Positions 25,898 to 34,950 of a stretch of 64,000 bases of DNA are shown piece after piece. The stretch lies in NCBI RefSeq assembly GCF_024228675.1, contig NZ_CP100461.1, forward strand, positions 3,531,398 through 3,595,397, read 5' to 3'. The stretch is from Salinigranum marinum (lineage in GTDB: Archaea > Halobacteriota > Halobacteria > Halobacteriales > Haloferacaceae). The notes under the pieces are model-generated. The model made no database searches, was not told the DNA's origin, and saw only the letters and a list, made by a program, of their open reading frames with translations. A program made the position numbers and the translations under genes. Each line of letters starts with the position of its first letter. Position 1 is the first letter of the stretch.

Positions 25898-27586
25898 ATG
25901 CGCCACGCGAAGGGTCCGCTCCTCTCGATCGACCTGACCGACCGGACGGTCGCCGAAGAGAACGTCACCGACGTCCTCGCGTCGTTCATCGGCGGTCGCG
26001 GCGTCGGGACGAAACTCGCCCACGACCGCGTCCCGTTCGACGCCGATCCGCTCGGCCCCGACAACCGCCTCTACCTCACCACGGGGCCGATGCAGTACTC
26101 GCAGATGTCTTTCACCGGGCGGATGAACGCCACGGCCGTCTCGCCTCTGACGGACGGACTGCTCTCGTCGAACGCCGGCGGCTTCCTCTCGCGCAACTTC
26201 GTCGCGACGGGCTACGGCGCGGTCGAACTCCACGGCGCGGCCGACGAACTCCTGGCTGTCCACGTTTCCGACAAGGGTGTCGAGTTCGAGCCCGTTCCCG
26301 ATCTCGTCGGCGCGACCACCTCGGAGACGGTCGCCTCCGCCGAAGAGACGCGGGACCTCGCGGCCGAACACACCGCCTGTATCGGCCCTGCGGGCGAAAA
26401 CCGCGTCCGCTTCGCCTCGATCATGACCTCCGAGACCAGGGCGTTCGGACGGGGCGGGCTGGGAGCCGTCCTCGGCGCGAAGAACGTCAAACTGCTCACG
26501 TTCGACGGCGCCTCCGCCCCCGAGGTCGAGATCCCGCCCGTCCAGATGGACGTTCACCGCGAGGCGGCTACGGACGATCACATCATGAAGCGACAGGGCA
26601 CCGCCTCGGTTACGGACCTCGGCAACGAGGTGTCGGCGCTCCCGACGAGATACTTCTCGGAGACGCAGTTCGAGGGCGTCGAGGGAATCAACGGCGACCG
26701 CGTCGAGGAGAAGAAGTTCAAGAAGGGGACCTGTTCGTCGTGTGCGTTCGCCTGTAAGCTCCCCACCAGGGACGAGGAGGCGGGGCTCGAAACCGAGGGG
26801 CCGGAGTTCGAGACGGTGATGTCGTTCGGCTCGAACTGCGCGGTCGACGACATCGTCGACGTGATGCGGTCGAACGAACTGTGCGACGAACTCGGGATGG
26901 ACACCATCTCCGCCGGCGACACGGTCGCGGCGTACCTCGCGAGCGAAGACGAGTTCGGCAACGCTGATCTCGCCCACGAGATCGTCGAGAAGATCGCCCG
27001 CCGCGAGGGCGTCGGCGACCGCCTCGCCGAAGGGGTCGACCGCGTGCACGACGAGCTGGGGGTGGAGAACTGGAGCGTCAAGGGCCTGGAGTTCCCCGGC
27101 CACGACGGCCGCACGCTCCAGGGCCAGGGGCTCTCGTTCGCCGTCGCCAACCGCGGTGCCGACCACATGTACGCCACCTTCTACGCGCTCGAATACCCGC
27201 TCGTCGACAAGGACCAGGCGATGGACCCCGCGGGGCTGGGCTCGAAACCGGCACGACTCGTCGGCCGGGAGAACCACCACGCGGTGCTCGACTCAGGCAT
27301 CGTCTGCAAGTTCTCGCGGGGGTTCGTCACCGACGACCGCCTCGCGGAGCTCCTGGGAGCGTCGTTCGACGACCTGCTGGCCGTCGGGTCGACGATCGTC
27401 GACCTCGAACGGCACTTCAACAACCAGCGGGGGTTCGACCGCGACGACGACCGCCTGCCGTACGACCTGCCGGGGTTCGACGCCGCGCTCGACGACTACT
27501 ACCGCGAGCGCGGCTGGACCGCCGAGGGGAGGGTCCCCGACGCCCGCCTCGGCGGGGCTGGCGGTGCCGCACCCGCCGACGACTGA
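25898..27586 (+). CDS. Aldehyde:ferredoxin oxidoreductase family protein
   Basis: This 562-residue protein belongs to the tungsto- or molybdopterin aldehyde oxidoreductase family, which oxidises aldehydes to acids and reduces ferredoxin. It has FIGGRGVGTKL near the start, the pterin-binding TTGPMQYSQMSFTGRMN, ACIGPAGEN and AFGRGGLGAVLGAKNVK stretches, and the [4Fe-4S] ligands Cys279, Cys282, Cys286 (CSSCAFAC) and Cys470 in IVCKFS. It is full length, and its aldehyde specificity cannot be told. MobA lies 1.9 kb downstream, but AFOR enzymes use a bis-pterin without nucleotide, so that link is weak. Confidence 0.92.
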   Translation: MRHAKGPLLSIDLTDRTVAEENVTDVLASFIGGRGVGTKLAHDRVPFDADPLGPDNRLYLTTGPMQYSQMSFTGRMNATAVSPLTDGLLSSNAGGFLSRNFVATGYGAVELHGAADELLAVHVSDKGVEFEPVPDLVGATTSETVASAEETRDLAAEHTACIGPAGENRVRFASIMTSETRAFGRGGLGAVLGAKNVKLLTFDGASAPEVEIPPVQMDVHREAATDDHIMKRQGTASVTDLGNEVSALPTRYFSETQFEGVEGINGDRVEEKKFKKGTCSSCAFACKLPTRDEEAGLETEGPEFETVMSFGSNCAVDDIVDVMRSNELCDELGMDTISAGDTVAAYLASEDEFGNADLAHEIVEKIARREGVGDRLAEGVDRVHDELGVENWSVKGLEFPGHDGRTLQGQGLSFAVANRGADHMYATFYALEYPLVDKDQAMDPAGLGSKPARLVGRENHHAVLDSGIVCKFSRGFVTDDRLAELLGASFDDLLAVGSTIVDLERHFNNQRGFDRDDDRLPYDLPGFDAALDDYYRERGWTAEGRVPDARLGGAGGAAPADD

Positions 27587-27629
27587 GCCGTCGCGCGCCA
27601 TCGGTCGCTCGAAGGCGATCGCTCTCGCT

Positions 27630-27661
27630 CGCTCGCAAACGCTCGGTCAAACCCTACCGGA
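27630..27661. repeat. Dispersed repeat copy 1 (GCTCGCAAA...CTACCGGA type)
   Basis: About 32 nt that match 28150-28182 with a few changes: both contain TCGCTCGCAAA, GCTCGG and CCTACCGGA in the same order and orientation. The pair flanks the small zinc-protein gene. Confidence 0.5.
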
Positions 27662-27804
27662 TGCTCTGTCGAAATCCTTGATGGCTGATCGGTGTGGCGC
27701 GCTGAATCTATAGGATGGGTGCAGCACTGTGCGGTTGTTCGCTTCGGGACGCCCGCTCTGACTGAACTGTTGGGGGCCTTTTAGCGTGCGGCTGAACCGT
27801 AGGG

Positions 27805-27978
27805 CTAGAACTCGACGACGCTGATCCACGCCTCGTCGCCACAGCGCGGACAGTGATCTTCCTCACGCTCCGCCAGGCATGCTCGATGACACCAGATATG
27901 ACAGTGCTCACACTTCACCATGTCGTCGTCCCGCGCGAAGGCTTCGCCGCAGACGTAACATCGTTTTAACCCGACCAT
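27805..27978 (-). CDS. 57-residue zinc-binding (RING/PHD-like) protein
   Basis: From ATG 27978 the minus strand encodes a 57-residue protein starting MVGLKRCYVCGEAFARDDD and ending EAWISVVEF. The Cys/His order is C7-x2-C10, C23-x2-C26, C30-H31, C34, H42-C43-x2-C46, a cross-brace-like arrangement able to bind two zinc ions as in RING or PHD fingers. Such tiny zinc proteins in haloarchaea are thought to mediate protein contacts or regulation; there is no direct function. It lies between two similar GCTCGCAAA-type repeats and has somewhat lower GC than its neighbours. Confidence 0.7.
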   Translation of the reverse strand: MVGLKRCYVCGEAFARDDDMVKCEHCHIWCHRACLAEREEDHCPRCGDEAWISVVEF

Positions 27979-28149
27979 AGCCGAGTGGACGACGAGGAGC
28001 GAGAAAACTCTTCAGTGGCTGTATAGAGGGTAGCAGAGTCGGGGTGAAAGCAGCAAACCCGTCGGACTGCAACAGCGCCCTACCGGCGGAACCCGACCGC
28101 CGCACTCTGGCGCGACGACCTTCTTCATCGCTCCCTCGCTCTGGCTCGG

Positions 28150-28182
28150 TCGCTCGCAAATGCTCGGCCGAGACCTACCGGA
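28150..28182. repeat. Dispersed repeat copy 2, reaching into the thiolase 3' end
   Basis: Second copy of the TCGCTCGCAAA...CTACCGGA sequence. Its right end overlaps the last codons of the thiolase gene (stop at 28175-28177 on the minus strand). Confidence 0.5.
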
Positions 28183-29308
28183 CGAACTCGACCGCCGCAC
28201 CCTGTCCGAAGCCGACGCAGAGGGTCGCGAGCCCCCGCGAGGCGTCTCGCTTTCGCAGTTCGTGCAGGAGCGTCACCGGGAGCCTCGCCCCCGACGCGCC
28301 CAACGGGTGGCCGATGGCGATCGCCCCGCCGTTGACGTTCAGTCGATCTGGATCGATCCCGAGTTCGCGCCGGCAGTAGACGGTCTGCGACGCGAACGCT
28401 TCGTTGAGTTCGACGAGGTCGTAGTCGTCGATCTCGGTGCCGGCGCGGTCGAGCAGTCCCCGGGTCGCCGGAACGGGGCCGATGCCCATGACGGTCGGGT
28501 CGACCCCGGCGACGTGGTTCGTCCCGACGCGGGCGAGGACGTCGAGGCCGTAGTCGGCGGCGAACGACTCGCTCGTGACGACCAGCAGCGCCGCGCCGTC
28601 GGAGATCTGTGAGGCGTTGCCTGCCGTCACGGTGCCGTCCTCGCGGAAGACGGGTGGGAGCCTCGAGAGCCCCTCGATGGAGGTGTCCCGACGGATCCCT
28701 TCGTCCGCCCGTACCACTCCCTCCGCCGTTTCGACCGGCACGAGTTCGTCGTCGAACCGTCCCGAGTCGGTCGCCTCGGCGGCCCGTCGCTGCGACCGGA
28801 GGGCGTACTCGTCCTGTGCCTCCCGCGAGACGTCGTAAACCTCGGCCACCTTCTCGGCGGTGGCTCCCATCTCCAGGTCCCCGAGGTCGTACGCGTCGGT
28901 GAGCCGGGGATGGAGGTCGCCGTAGGGCATCGACGACAGCGGCACGCGCGACATGCTCTCGACGCCCCCGGCGACGACGCAGTCACGGTTCCCCGCGGCG
29001 ACGGCGTCCGCGGCCGAGACGACCGCCTGCATCGACGACGCACACCAGCGGTTGATCGTCGCCGCCGGCGTCCCCTCCCCCAGGCGAGAGAGGAGCGCGA
29101 CGACGCGGGCGACGTTGGCATCCTGTTCGGAGCGTTGCTGGGCACAGCCCCACAGCAGGTCGTCGACGACCGCGGGGTCGAGCCCCAGCGTGTCGAGGGC
29201 GTGGTCGATCAGCGTGACCGAGAGGTCCTCGCTGCGGACCGTCGACAGCGCGCCCCCGTCTTTCCCCTGTGGCGTGCGATGAGCGGCCGCAACGACGGGT
29301 GTTGTCAT
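28175..29308 (-). CDS. Acetyl-CoA C-acyltransferase (thiolase)
   Basis: The 377-residue thiolase has the nucleophilic Cys in [11 protein letters not shown] (near residue 90), the catalytic NEAF and [10 protein letters not shown] segments, and the C-terminal [12 protein letters not shown] with the second Cys. It cleaves or condenses acyl-CoA with acetyl-CoA. I chose ATG 29308 ([16 protein letters not shown]); the upstream frame adds 26 Arg/Pro-rich residues. No acyl-CoA dehydrogenase is adjacent; an enoyl-CoA hydratase sits 22 kb away. Confidence 0.94.
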   Translation of the reverse strand: MTTPVVAAAHRTPQGKDGGALSTVRSEDLSVTLIDHALDTLGLDPAVVDDLLWGCAQQRSEQDANVARVVALLSRLGEGTPAATINRWCASSMQAVVSAADAVAAGNRDCVVAGGVESMSRVPLSSMPYGDLHPRLTDAYDLGDLEMGATAEKVAEVYDVSREAQDEYALRSQRRAAEATDSGRFDDELVPVETAEGVVRADEGIRRDTSIEGLSRLPPVFREDGTVTAGNASQISDGAALLVVTSESFAADYGLDVLARVGTNHVAGVDPTVMGIGPVPATRGLLDRAGTEIDDYDLVELNEAFASQTVYCRRELGIDPDRLNVNGGAIAIGHPLGASGARLPVTLLHELRKRDASRGLATLCVGFGQGAAVEFVR

Positions 29309-29466
29309 ACCACGTCCTCGGTGGGCCGCGGGGATAAATCCGGGCGACCTCTCCGGGCAGTCCCGTCGCTCGCGCGGAACGGCCACGCCTGCACGTCTCC
29401 GGACGGTCGACGCACTGGGAACACGTCACGTAGACGAGGGGGATGCCCGTCCACGCCGGCCCCCGA

Positions 29467-30171
29467 CTACCTGCTGTTCGGCCGCATCTCCCCGCCGTCC
29501 CGGGAGCCGTTCGACCCGCCCGACGGGCCGGTCGCGTGTGCGAGCAGCCGTTCGGCACGCGCGAGGTCGGCGCGGGTGTCGACGTCGAGCAGTCGGTCCG
29601 CGCCGACGGCCGCCCGAACGGCACGCTCCGAGATCACCACCGGCGCGAGCGACTCGATCACGTCGCGGAGCGAGCCGCTGTCGACGAGCGTCTCCGTGCA
29701 GGCGGCGGCCGCGGCCCGGACGTTGACCGCCATGGGGAGCGGCTGTACACGCTCACCCGCCTCGGTGACGACGCCGGCCGTCGTCGCCCCCTCGACTCGG
29801 TCGAGCAGGTGGCCGAGGAACGCCGACGGGACCAGTGGCGTGTCACACGCCGTGACGACCGCGGTGACGCGGTCGGTCTCCCGAAGCGCCGTCTGGAGCC
29901 CGGCGACGGGGCCGAGTCCGTCGATCGGGTCGACGGCGAACGACACGTCGTAGCCGTCGAGGACGGCCGCGAACCGCTCCGTCTGGTCGTCCCGACAGCT
30001 GACGACTACCTCGTCGACGACCGGGTCGACGGCCCCGACCGCGTGCCGGAGCAGCGCCGTCCCCGCGAGCGTCGCCAGCGCCTTGTCGCCCCCCTCGAAC
30101 CGTCTCGACCGTCCGCCGGCGAGGACGACTCCAGCCCGGCCCGTGTCCGGTTTCAACGCGTCGGCTGGCAT
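29467..30171 (-). CDS. mobA: Molybdenum cofactor guanylyltransferase-like protein
   Basis: MobA attaches GMP to molybdopterin. The 234-residue protein has the nucleotidyltransferase signature VVLAGGRSRRFEGGDKAL near the start (LAGGxSxRxGxDK), GLGPVAGLQTAL and the metal-binding ACDTPLVP. The family also includes MobA-like enzymes for other nucleotide-linked cofactors, such as CofC-like proteins, so specificity is likely but not proven. Start ATG 30171 follows from the normal N-terminus; the frame extends 32 Arg-rich codons upstream. Confidence 0.85.
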   Translation of the reverse strand: MPADALKPDTGRAGVVLAGGRSRRFEGGDKALATLAGTALLRHAVGAVDPVVDEVVVSCRDDQTERFAAVLDGYDVSFAVDPIDGLGPVAGLQTALRETDRVTAVVTACDTPLVPSAFLGHLLDRVEGATTAGVVTEAGERVQPLPMAVNVRAAAAACTETLVDSGSLRDVIESLAPVVISERAVRAAVGADRLLDVDTRADLARAERLLAHATGPSGGSNGSRDGGEMRPNSR

Positions 30172-30696
30172 TGACAGTCGTCGTCGAGGAACCGGCCGGA
30201 CCCGCCCCGCGAGCGGGACCCAGGCTCGTCGTGCCCGACGTATCGCCGCGAACCGACCCGGGGCCATCGCCGCTGTCGATCCCCTGCGGGACGTGTCGCC
30301 GGTCCACCGCGCGTGTCCGTCCCCCGAACGGGATCACCCACAACTCGTCACCTCTCGGCCGTCGCAGTGTGTGGGTGGATGTTCGTTCATATATTCTCTG
30401 TATTCGTAGCGCTTCGTTCCATGTACTCGACAAAACGTGCACTAGCGGAGGGATATAACTCTAACTGTTACGCAATTCGAATTCTACACGCTTATACCGG
30501 ATGATAGTCAGATATACGAGGGAATATAAGGAATTAACACGCGTAATTCGAAGTTATTCTGCCTCATTAGTGGACGAACGTCGATAGAGGGAGGAGCGGT
30601 CTTGTCGATCGTACGGGGCGATCCGAGGCGTGACCGCGCGCCACGAACGGACGCCCTTCGACGGTCTTATGCGCCTGTGGTGGCAACGCGGAACGG
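30172..30696. other. 525-nt intergenic region with an AT-rich island
   Basis: No gene is supportable here. The left 200 nt are GC-rich and hold only arginine/proline-rich shadow frames. The stretch about 30375-30565 is markedly AT-rich for this genome (for example TTCATATATTC and GATATAACTC) and carries several TATA-like sequences on both strands. A TCTTAT box at about 30664-30670 lies 27 nt before the AAA ATPase start. Confidence 0.5.
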
Positions 30697-32097
30697 ATGA
30701 GTGACCGGCCCCTCGACGTGGTTGAGTTCCTTCTGACTGCCCACATCTACAGCGAGAACCGGCAGTTGGACGCGAACGATCTGCCACCGCGGTATCGGCG
30801 CGTGTTCTGGGCGGAGTCGGACGACGACGAGATCGGCGGGGTCGAACGCCCGCTGGTCGCGACCGAGGAGACGACGCGGCAGGCAACGGGCGTCGACGAT
30901 CCCTGGGAGAGCGTCTCGGACCTCATGTTCACGCAGAAAGAGGAGTTCTCGGGCCGCATCTCGCTGACGCAGCCGGAGATGGCGCTCGACTGGCTCGTCG
31001 AGCGTGCCGACCGGGAGCGGTTCGCGACGAACCCGACGCTCGCCGCCGCGGTCGAGGACCGGACCGACCTCGACGTGACCCACGCGGAGGCGCGCGACTC
31101 GAACCGGCCGATCCAGGCCGATCGGGTCTGGATCGACAGCCTCCTGGAATCGTACTTCGACGAGGAGGAGGACGCGGAGATGCTCGATCTCGTCTCGGTC
31201 CGCGCGCCCGAGGAGATCGAGATGACTCTCGACGATCTCGTGCTCACCGCCGACCAGGAGGGCGAGATCGAGAAGATCGTCAAGGCCATCGAACACCGCG
31301 ACTACCTCGCCGAGATCGGCCTCCGGGAGATCGGCAAACTGCTGTTCGTCGGCCCCCCCGGTACGGGAAAGACGACGGTCTCGCGGGCGCTGGCGCACGA
31401 ACTCGGACTTCCCTTCGTCGAGGTGAAGCTCTCGATGATCACGAGCCAGTACCTCGGCGAGACGGCCAAGAACGTCGACAAGACGTTCGAGGTCGCCCGC
31501 CGGCTCTCCCCCTGCATCCTCTTCATCGACGAGTTCGACTCCGTGGCGAAGACCCGGCGCTCGGACGAACACGCCGCGCTCAAGCGCGCCGTCAACACCC
31601 TGCTCAAGTGTATCGACGAGATCTCGCTGATCCGCGACGACGTGCTCCTCATCGGGGCGACGAACCACCCCGATCAGTTGGACTCGGCGGCCTGGCGGCG
31701 CTTCGACGAGATCGTCAACTTCCCGAAGCCAGACTACCAGATGCGCGCCGACATCCTCCGCATCGTCACCCGGCGGATGGAGATCGCGGAGTTCGACCCC
31801 GAGGCGGTCGCCGAGAAGACCGAAGGGCTCACCGGGAGCGACCTCAGGCTGGTGCTGCGCGAGGCTGTCCTCGAGGCGCTGACCGAAGAGCGAATGAGTC
31901 TCACTCAAGAGGACATCCTCGATGCCGTCGCCGACTTCGAAGAGCGGGACAACCTGAAGAACATGGACATGATCGACGGCGACCAGGAGACGCTTATCGC
32001 CGGCGACGGCGGCTCGGCGGGCGGCGACGGCGGCTCGACGGGCGACGACGGGAACAGTCACGACCACAGCCACGGACACACCCACACCCACGACTAA
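30697..32097 (+). CDS. AAA+ ATPase with novel N-terminal region and His-rich tail
   Basis: The 466-residue protein has a single AAA+ module (about 175-400): Walker A GPPGTGKT 219-226, Walker B ILFIDEFD 274-281, a sensor-1 GATNHPDQLD segment and a C-terminal four-helix lid. It is in the classical clade (Cdc48/PAN-like) but lacks the OB and coiled-coil parts of PAN and the double-psi barrel of Cdc48. The N-terminal 170 residues are unrecognised. The C-terminus is a Gly/Asp linker ending in a His-rich tail (HDHSHGHTHTHD), which could bind Ni, Zn or Cu. It stands alone, so the substrate is unknown. Confidence 0.85.
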   Translation: MSDRPLDVVEFLLTAHIYSENRQLDANDLPPRYRRVFWAESDDDEIGGVERPLVATEETTRQATGVDDPWESVSDLMFTQKEEFSGRISLTQPEMALDWLVERADRERFATNPTLAAAVEDRTDLDVTHAEARDSNRPIQADRVWIDSLLESYFDEEEDAEMLDLVSVRAPEEIEMTLDDLVLTADQEGEIEKIVKAIEHRDYLAEIGLREIGKLLFVGPPGTGKTTVSRALAHELGLPFVEVKLSMITSQYLGETAKNVDKTFEVARRLSPCILFIDEFDSVAKTRRSDEHAALKRAVNTLLKCIDEISLIRDDVLLIGATNHPDQLDSAAWRRFDEIVNFPKPDYQMRADILRIVTRRMEIAEFDPEAVAEKTEGLTGSDLRLVLREAVLEALTEERMSLTQEDILDAVADFEERDNLKNMDMIDGDQETLIAGDGGSAGGDGGSTGDDGNSHDHSHGHTHTHD

Positions 32098-32549
32098 GCG
32101 CAGAGGCGGCATCGAGCGCTCGACGACACGACTGACTTTCGACAAGACACTTGTCGACCCCTTCACGACGCCGACGTATGTCACCGACCAGTCGACGGAC
32201 CCTCCTCCAAACGGCGGTGACAGAGACGACCGCCGAACGGCCCGGTCACGACGAACTCGACGCGTCCGTGGGCGTCACATCACGCGGAGGCGTGCCCAAC
32301 CGTCGTCGTGGCGCGGACCGTCACCTACGACCGACAGGGGACCCGAGTCTCGGCGACCGAGGTGCCCTTCGACGACCTCGTAGCTGCGGCTCCACGATGG
32401 GTCGGCGCGACCGTCTCACTCGCAACGCGCGAGTACGGGACGACGGTTCCCGTGTGGGCGACGTTCTTCGAGCAGTGGCAACAGCGAGACCGACACTGCG
32501 TGGGCGCTTCGCCCAGGCTTAAGCACCGCCGTCCCCTGCCCCAGCATAG
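32098..32549. other. 452-nt region without a supportable gene; possible gene remnant
   Basis: Two overlapping plus-strand frames each look coding for part of their length: one from about 32217 (VTETTAERPGHDELDASVG) and another from 32308 (MARTVTYDRQGTRVSATEV...FFEQWQ). Neither runs cleanly to a stop before the next gene. This could be one small frameshifted gene, or chance. The CTTAAG box at 32518-32523 belongs to the downstream gene. Confidence 0.4.
32518..32523 (+). promoter_or_regulatory. TATA-like box of the PhnP-like hydrolase gene
   Basis: CTTAAG is 27-32 nt before ATG 32550, the standard distance for a leaderless haloarchaeal transcript. Confidence 0.5.
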
Positions 32550-33374
32550 ATGCGCGTCACCCTCCTCGGTACCGGCGACACGACCGGGACCCCGACCGTC
32601 GGCTGCGACTGCGACACCTGCGCTCGTGCCCGCGAACTGGGTGTCGAACGCTCGCGCTTCGCGGTGCACGTCGAGAACCGTCGGACCGGGGGGTGCCTCC
32701 TCGTCGACCTCAGCCCGGACTTCCGCCAGCAGTTTCTCACCCACGACGTCGCCCTCCCGGACGAGGCCGTCGTGACGCACATCCACTTCGACCACCTCGA
32801 CGGCCTCGGCAACGCCTACCGCCTCTTCGACGACCTGCCGGTGCACGCCGCCGACGAAGTCGACCCCGTCACGGGCGAATCTGTCGCCGGAACGGTCCGG
32901 TCGAAGTACGACTACCTCGACCGTATCACGGTCGTCGACCACGCGCCCTTCGAGCGGTTTTCGGCGTGCGGTTTCGACTGTACGCTAGTCCCGGTCGACC
33001 ACCCGCCGCTCGTCTGTTACGGGCTCGTGATCGAGGACCCGCAGACCGGTGCGAAGCTCTCCCTGACGGGCGACACGAGCTACGGCGTTCCCGACGACTC
33101 GCGCGCGGCGCTCGCGGAGCCGGATCTCCTCTTGGCGGACGCCATCGTCCCCGCGTCGCTCTGTGAGTACCACCCGCTCGGCGGGAAACACGAGAACAGC
33201 GACGGCGTCCCGCGCACGTTCGGGACGAAACACATGACCCGCGAGGGGGCGCTCGACCTCGCGCGGGAACTGGACGCGGCGGAGACGCGGCTGGTGCACA
33301 CGGCGCACTTCTACCCCGCCGAAGAGGCGTTCGAGGAGCCGCTGGCGGTCGACGGCGAACAGTACGACCTCTGA
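32550..33374 (+). CDS. PhnP-like metallo-beta-lactamase-fold hydrolase
   Basis: The 274-residue protein has the metal-binding HIHFDHLDG (77-85) of the metallo-beta-lactamase fold and, before it, the PhnP-type structural zinc loop GCDCDTCARARE with Cys19, Cys21 and Cys24. Later His and Asp ligands occur in LTGDTSYG and HTAHFYP. PhnP cleaves ribosyl 1,2-cyclic phosphate in phosphonate breakdown; archaeal relatives may act on other cyclic phosphodiesters. No phosphonate genes are nearby. Confidence 0.88.
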   Translation: MRVTLLGTGDTTGTPTVGCDCDTCARARELGVERSRFAVHVENRRTGGCLLVDLSPDFRQQFLTHDVALPDEAVVTHIHFDHLDGLGNAYRLFDDLPVHAADEVDPVTGESVAGTVRSKYDYLDRITVVDHAPFERFSACGFDCTLVPVDHPPLVCYGLVIEDPQTGAKLSLTGDTSYGVPDDSRAALAEPDLLLADAIVPASLCEYHPLGGKHENSDGVPRTFGTKHMTREGALDLARELDAAETRLVHTAHFYPAEEAFEEPLAVDGEQYDL

Positions 33375-33478
33375 GTCGCGTCCGCCCGCGGCCGAACTCG
33401 TGAGGGGTATCACGCCCGTGTCGGTCGTTCACTCGTCACAATACCTAATACGATGATACGATTAGTCTAACCGGTCTC

Positions 33479-34909
33479 ATGTCAGACAGTGATCCACTTC
33501 GGGCCGTCCGGACCGCGGCCGAGACGTACGGCTTCGACCTCGACGACGAGACGGCCGACGGCTACGTGACCGAACTCACTGAGACGGCCGATCTCTTCGG
33601 CACGCTCGACGCGGTCGACCCCGACGACGACCCTGCGACCGACGTGCGCGCGGGCGACGACGCGCACAACGCGCTCCTGTACACGTTCTCGCTCTCGCCC
33701 GGCGACGGACCGCTCGCGGGCGTCCGACTCGGCGTGAAAGACAATCTCGCCGTCGCGGGCGTCCCGATGACCTGCGGGTCGGCGGCGCTGTCGTACACGC
33801 CCGCCCACCACGCGACGGCCGTCCACAGACTCCACGAGGCGGGCGGGGACGTCCGCGCGACGACCAACATGGACGAGTTCGCCTACTTCACCACGAGCGA
33901 GACGTGCGCGCACGGCCCCGTCGAGAACCCCACGGTCGAGGGGGCGGTGCCGGGGGGCTCCTCCAGCGGCAGCGGTGCGGCGGTCGCCGCGGGATCGCTC
34001 GACGCCGCGCTCGGCAGCGACACCGGTGGGAGCGTCCGGATCCCCGCGTCGTACTGCGGCGTCGTCGGCCTCAAGCCCACGCACCGTTCGGTTCCCCGGT
34101 TCGGCTTCGTCGACCTCGCGCCCTCGCTCGATCACGTCGGAGTCCTGGCTGCGTCGGTCGCGCTCGCGGGGGACGTGTTCGAGGCGATCGCCGGTCCGGA
34201 CCGGCTCGACCTGTCGACCTGGGGACAGCCGACGCCGTCCGTAACGGTCCCCGACGCCGTCGACGGCTCCCGCGTCGGGGTCGTCGAGGAGGCGATGGCC
34301 GACGCGGACGAGGGGGTCGAAGCGGCGGTCGCCGACGCGACCGAGGCGCTCGGGGAGAGCGGCGTCGCGGTCGACCGCGTCTCGCTCCCGACGTTCGGGG
34401 CGACGCCGCTTTCGGGCCTGGCGACCGCGGGTGCCGAGTTCGCCCGTCTCCTCGCCGACGACGGACAGGTGTACGGAACGGGGACGGGATACAGCGAGGG
34501 GCTCCGGGCGGCGCTGGCCGACCTCGACGTCGACCGACTGGGCGACAACGTCACCGACCAGCTGATCGTGGGTGGTGCGCTCTTGGAGACGTCGGGCGGC
34601 CGTCACTACGTGGCGGCCCAGCGCGTCCGCGAGGCGTTCGTCGCCGAGGTGGACGACCGCCTCCGGGAGTACGACGCGCTCGTCCTCCCGACGACGCCGA
34701 CGACCGCACCCGACTTCGGGGCGGTCACCGACGACGCGTCGTTCGTCCGGACCGTCTCACACACCCTCCCGTTCAACCTCACCGGCCACCCGGCGCTGTC
34801 GGTTCCCTGTGGAGCCGCCGACGGGCGGCCCGTGGGCTGTCAGGTCGTGACCGCTCGACACGACGAGGCGACCGCGCTCGCGCTCGGAGCGGTCGTCGAG
34901 TCGTCCTGA
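33479..34909 (+). CDS. Amidase-signature family hydrolase
   Basis: The 476-residue protein has the amidase Ser-cisSer-Lys triad elements: Lys87 in VKDNLAVAG, the GGSSSGSGAAVAAG serine run at 159-172 and Ser185 in SDTGGSVRIP. It resembles GatA and bacterial amidases. Without gatB or gatC near it, and with a length above GatA, I prefer a stand-alone amidase hydrolysing an unknown amide. It starts at ATG 33479 after an AT-rich stretch (AATACCTAATACGATGATACG). Confidence 0.88.
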   Translation: MSDSDPLRAVRTAAETYGFDLDDETADGYVTELTETADLFGTLDAVDPDDDPATDVRAGDDAHNALLYTFSLSPGDGPLAGVRLGVKDNLAVAGVPMTCGSAALSYTPAHHATAVHRLHEAGGDVRATTNMDEFAYFTTSETCAHGPVENPTVEGAVPGGSSSGSGAAVAAGSLDAALGSDTGGSVRIPASYCGVVGLKPTHRSVPRFGFVDLAPSLDHVGVLAASVALAGDVFEAIAGPDRLDLSTWGQPTPSVTVPDAVDGSRVGVVEEAMADADEGVEAAVADATEALGESGVAVDRVSLPTFGATPLSGLATAGAEFARLLADDGQVYGTGTGYSEGLRAALADLDVDRLGDNVTDQLIVGGALLETSGGRHYVAAQRVREAFVAEVDDRLREYDALVLPTTPTTAPDFGAVTDDASFVRTVSHTLPFNLTGHPALSVPCGAADGRPVGCQVVTARHDEATALALGAVVESS

Positions 34910-34950
34910 CGATCGGTGGCGACGGCGCGTGCCGGGCGGGCCCGAGCGCG

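Noticed and set aside
29843-30442. 199-residue minus-strand frame covering the upstream part of mobA
   Set aside because: It overlaps mobA in another frame and is arginine-rich, a typical GC-rich shadow.
33479-34909. GatA subunit of the amidotransferase
   Set aside because: It is longer than typical GatA and no gatB or gatC is nearby; a stand-alone amidase is simpler.
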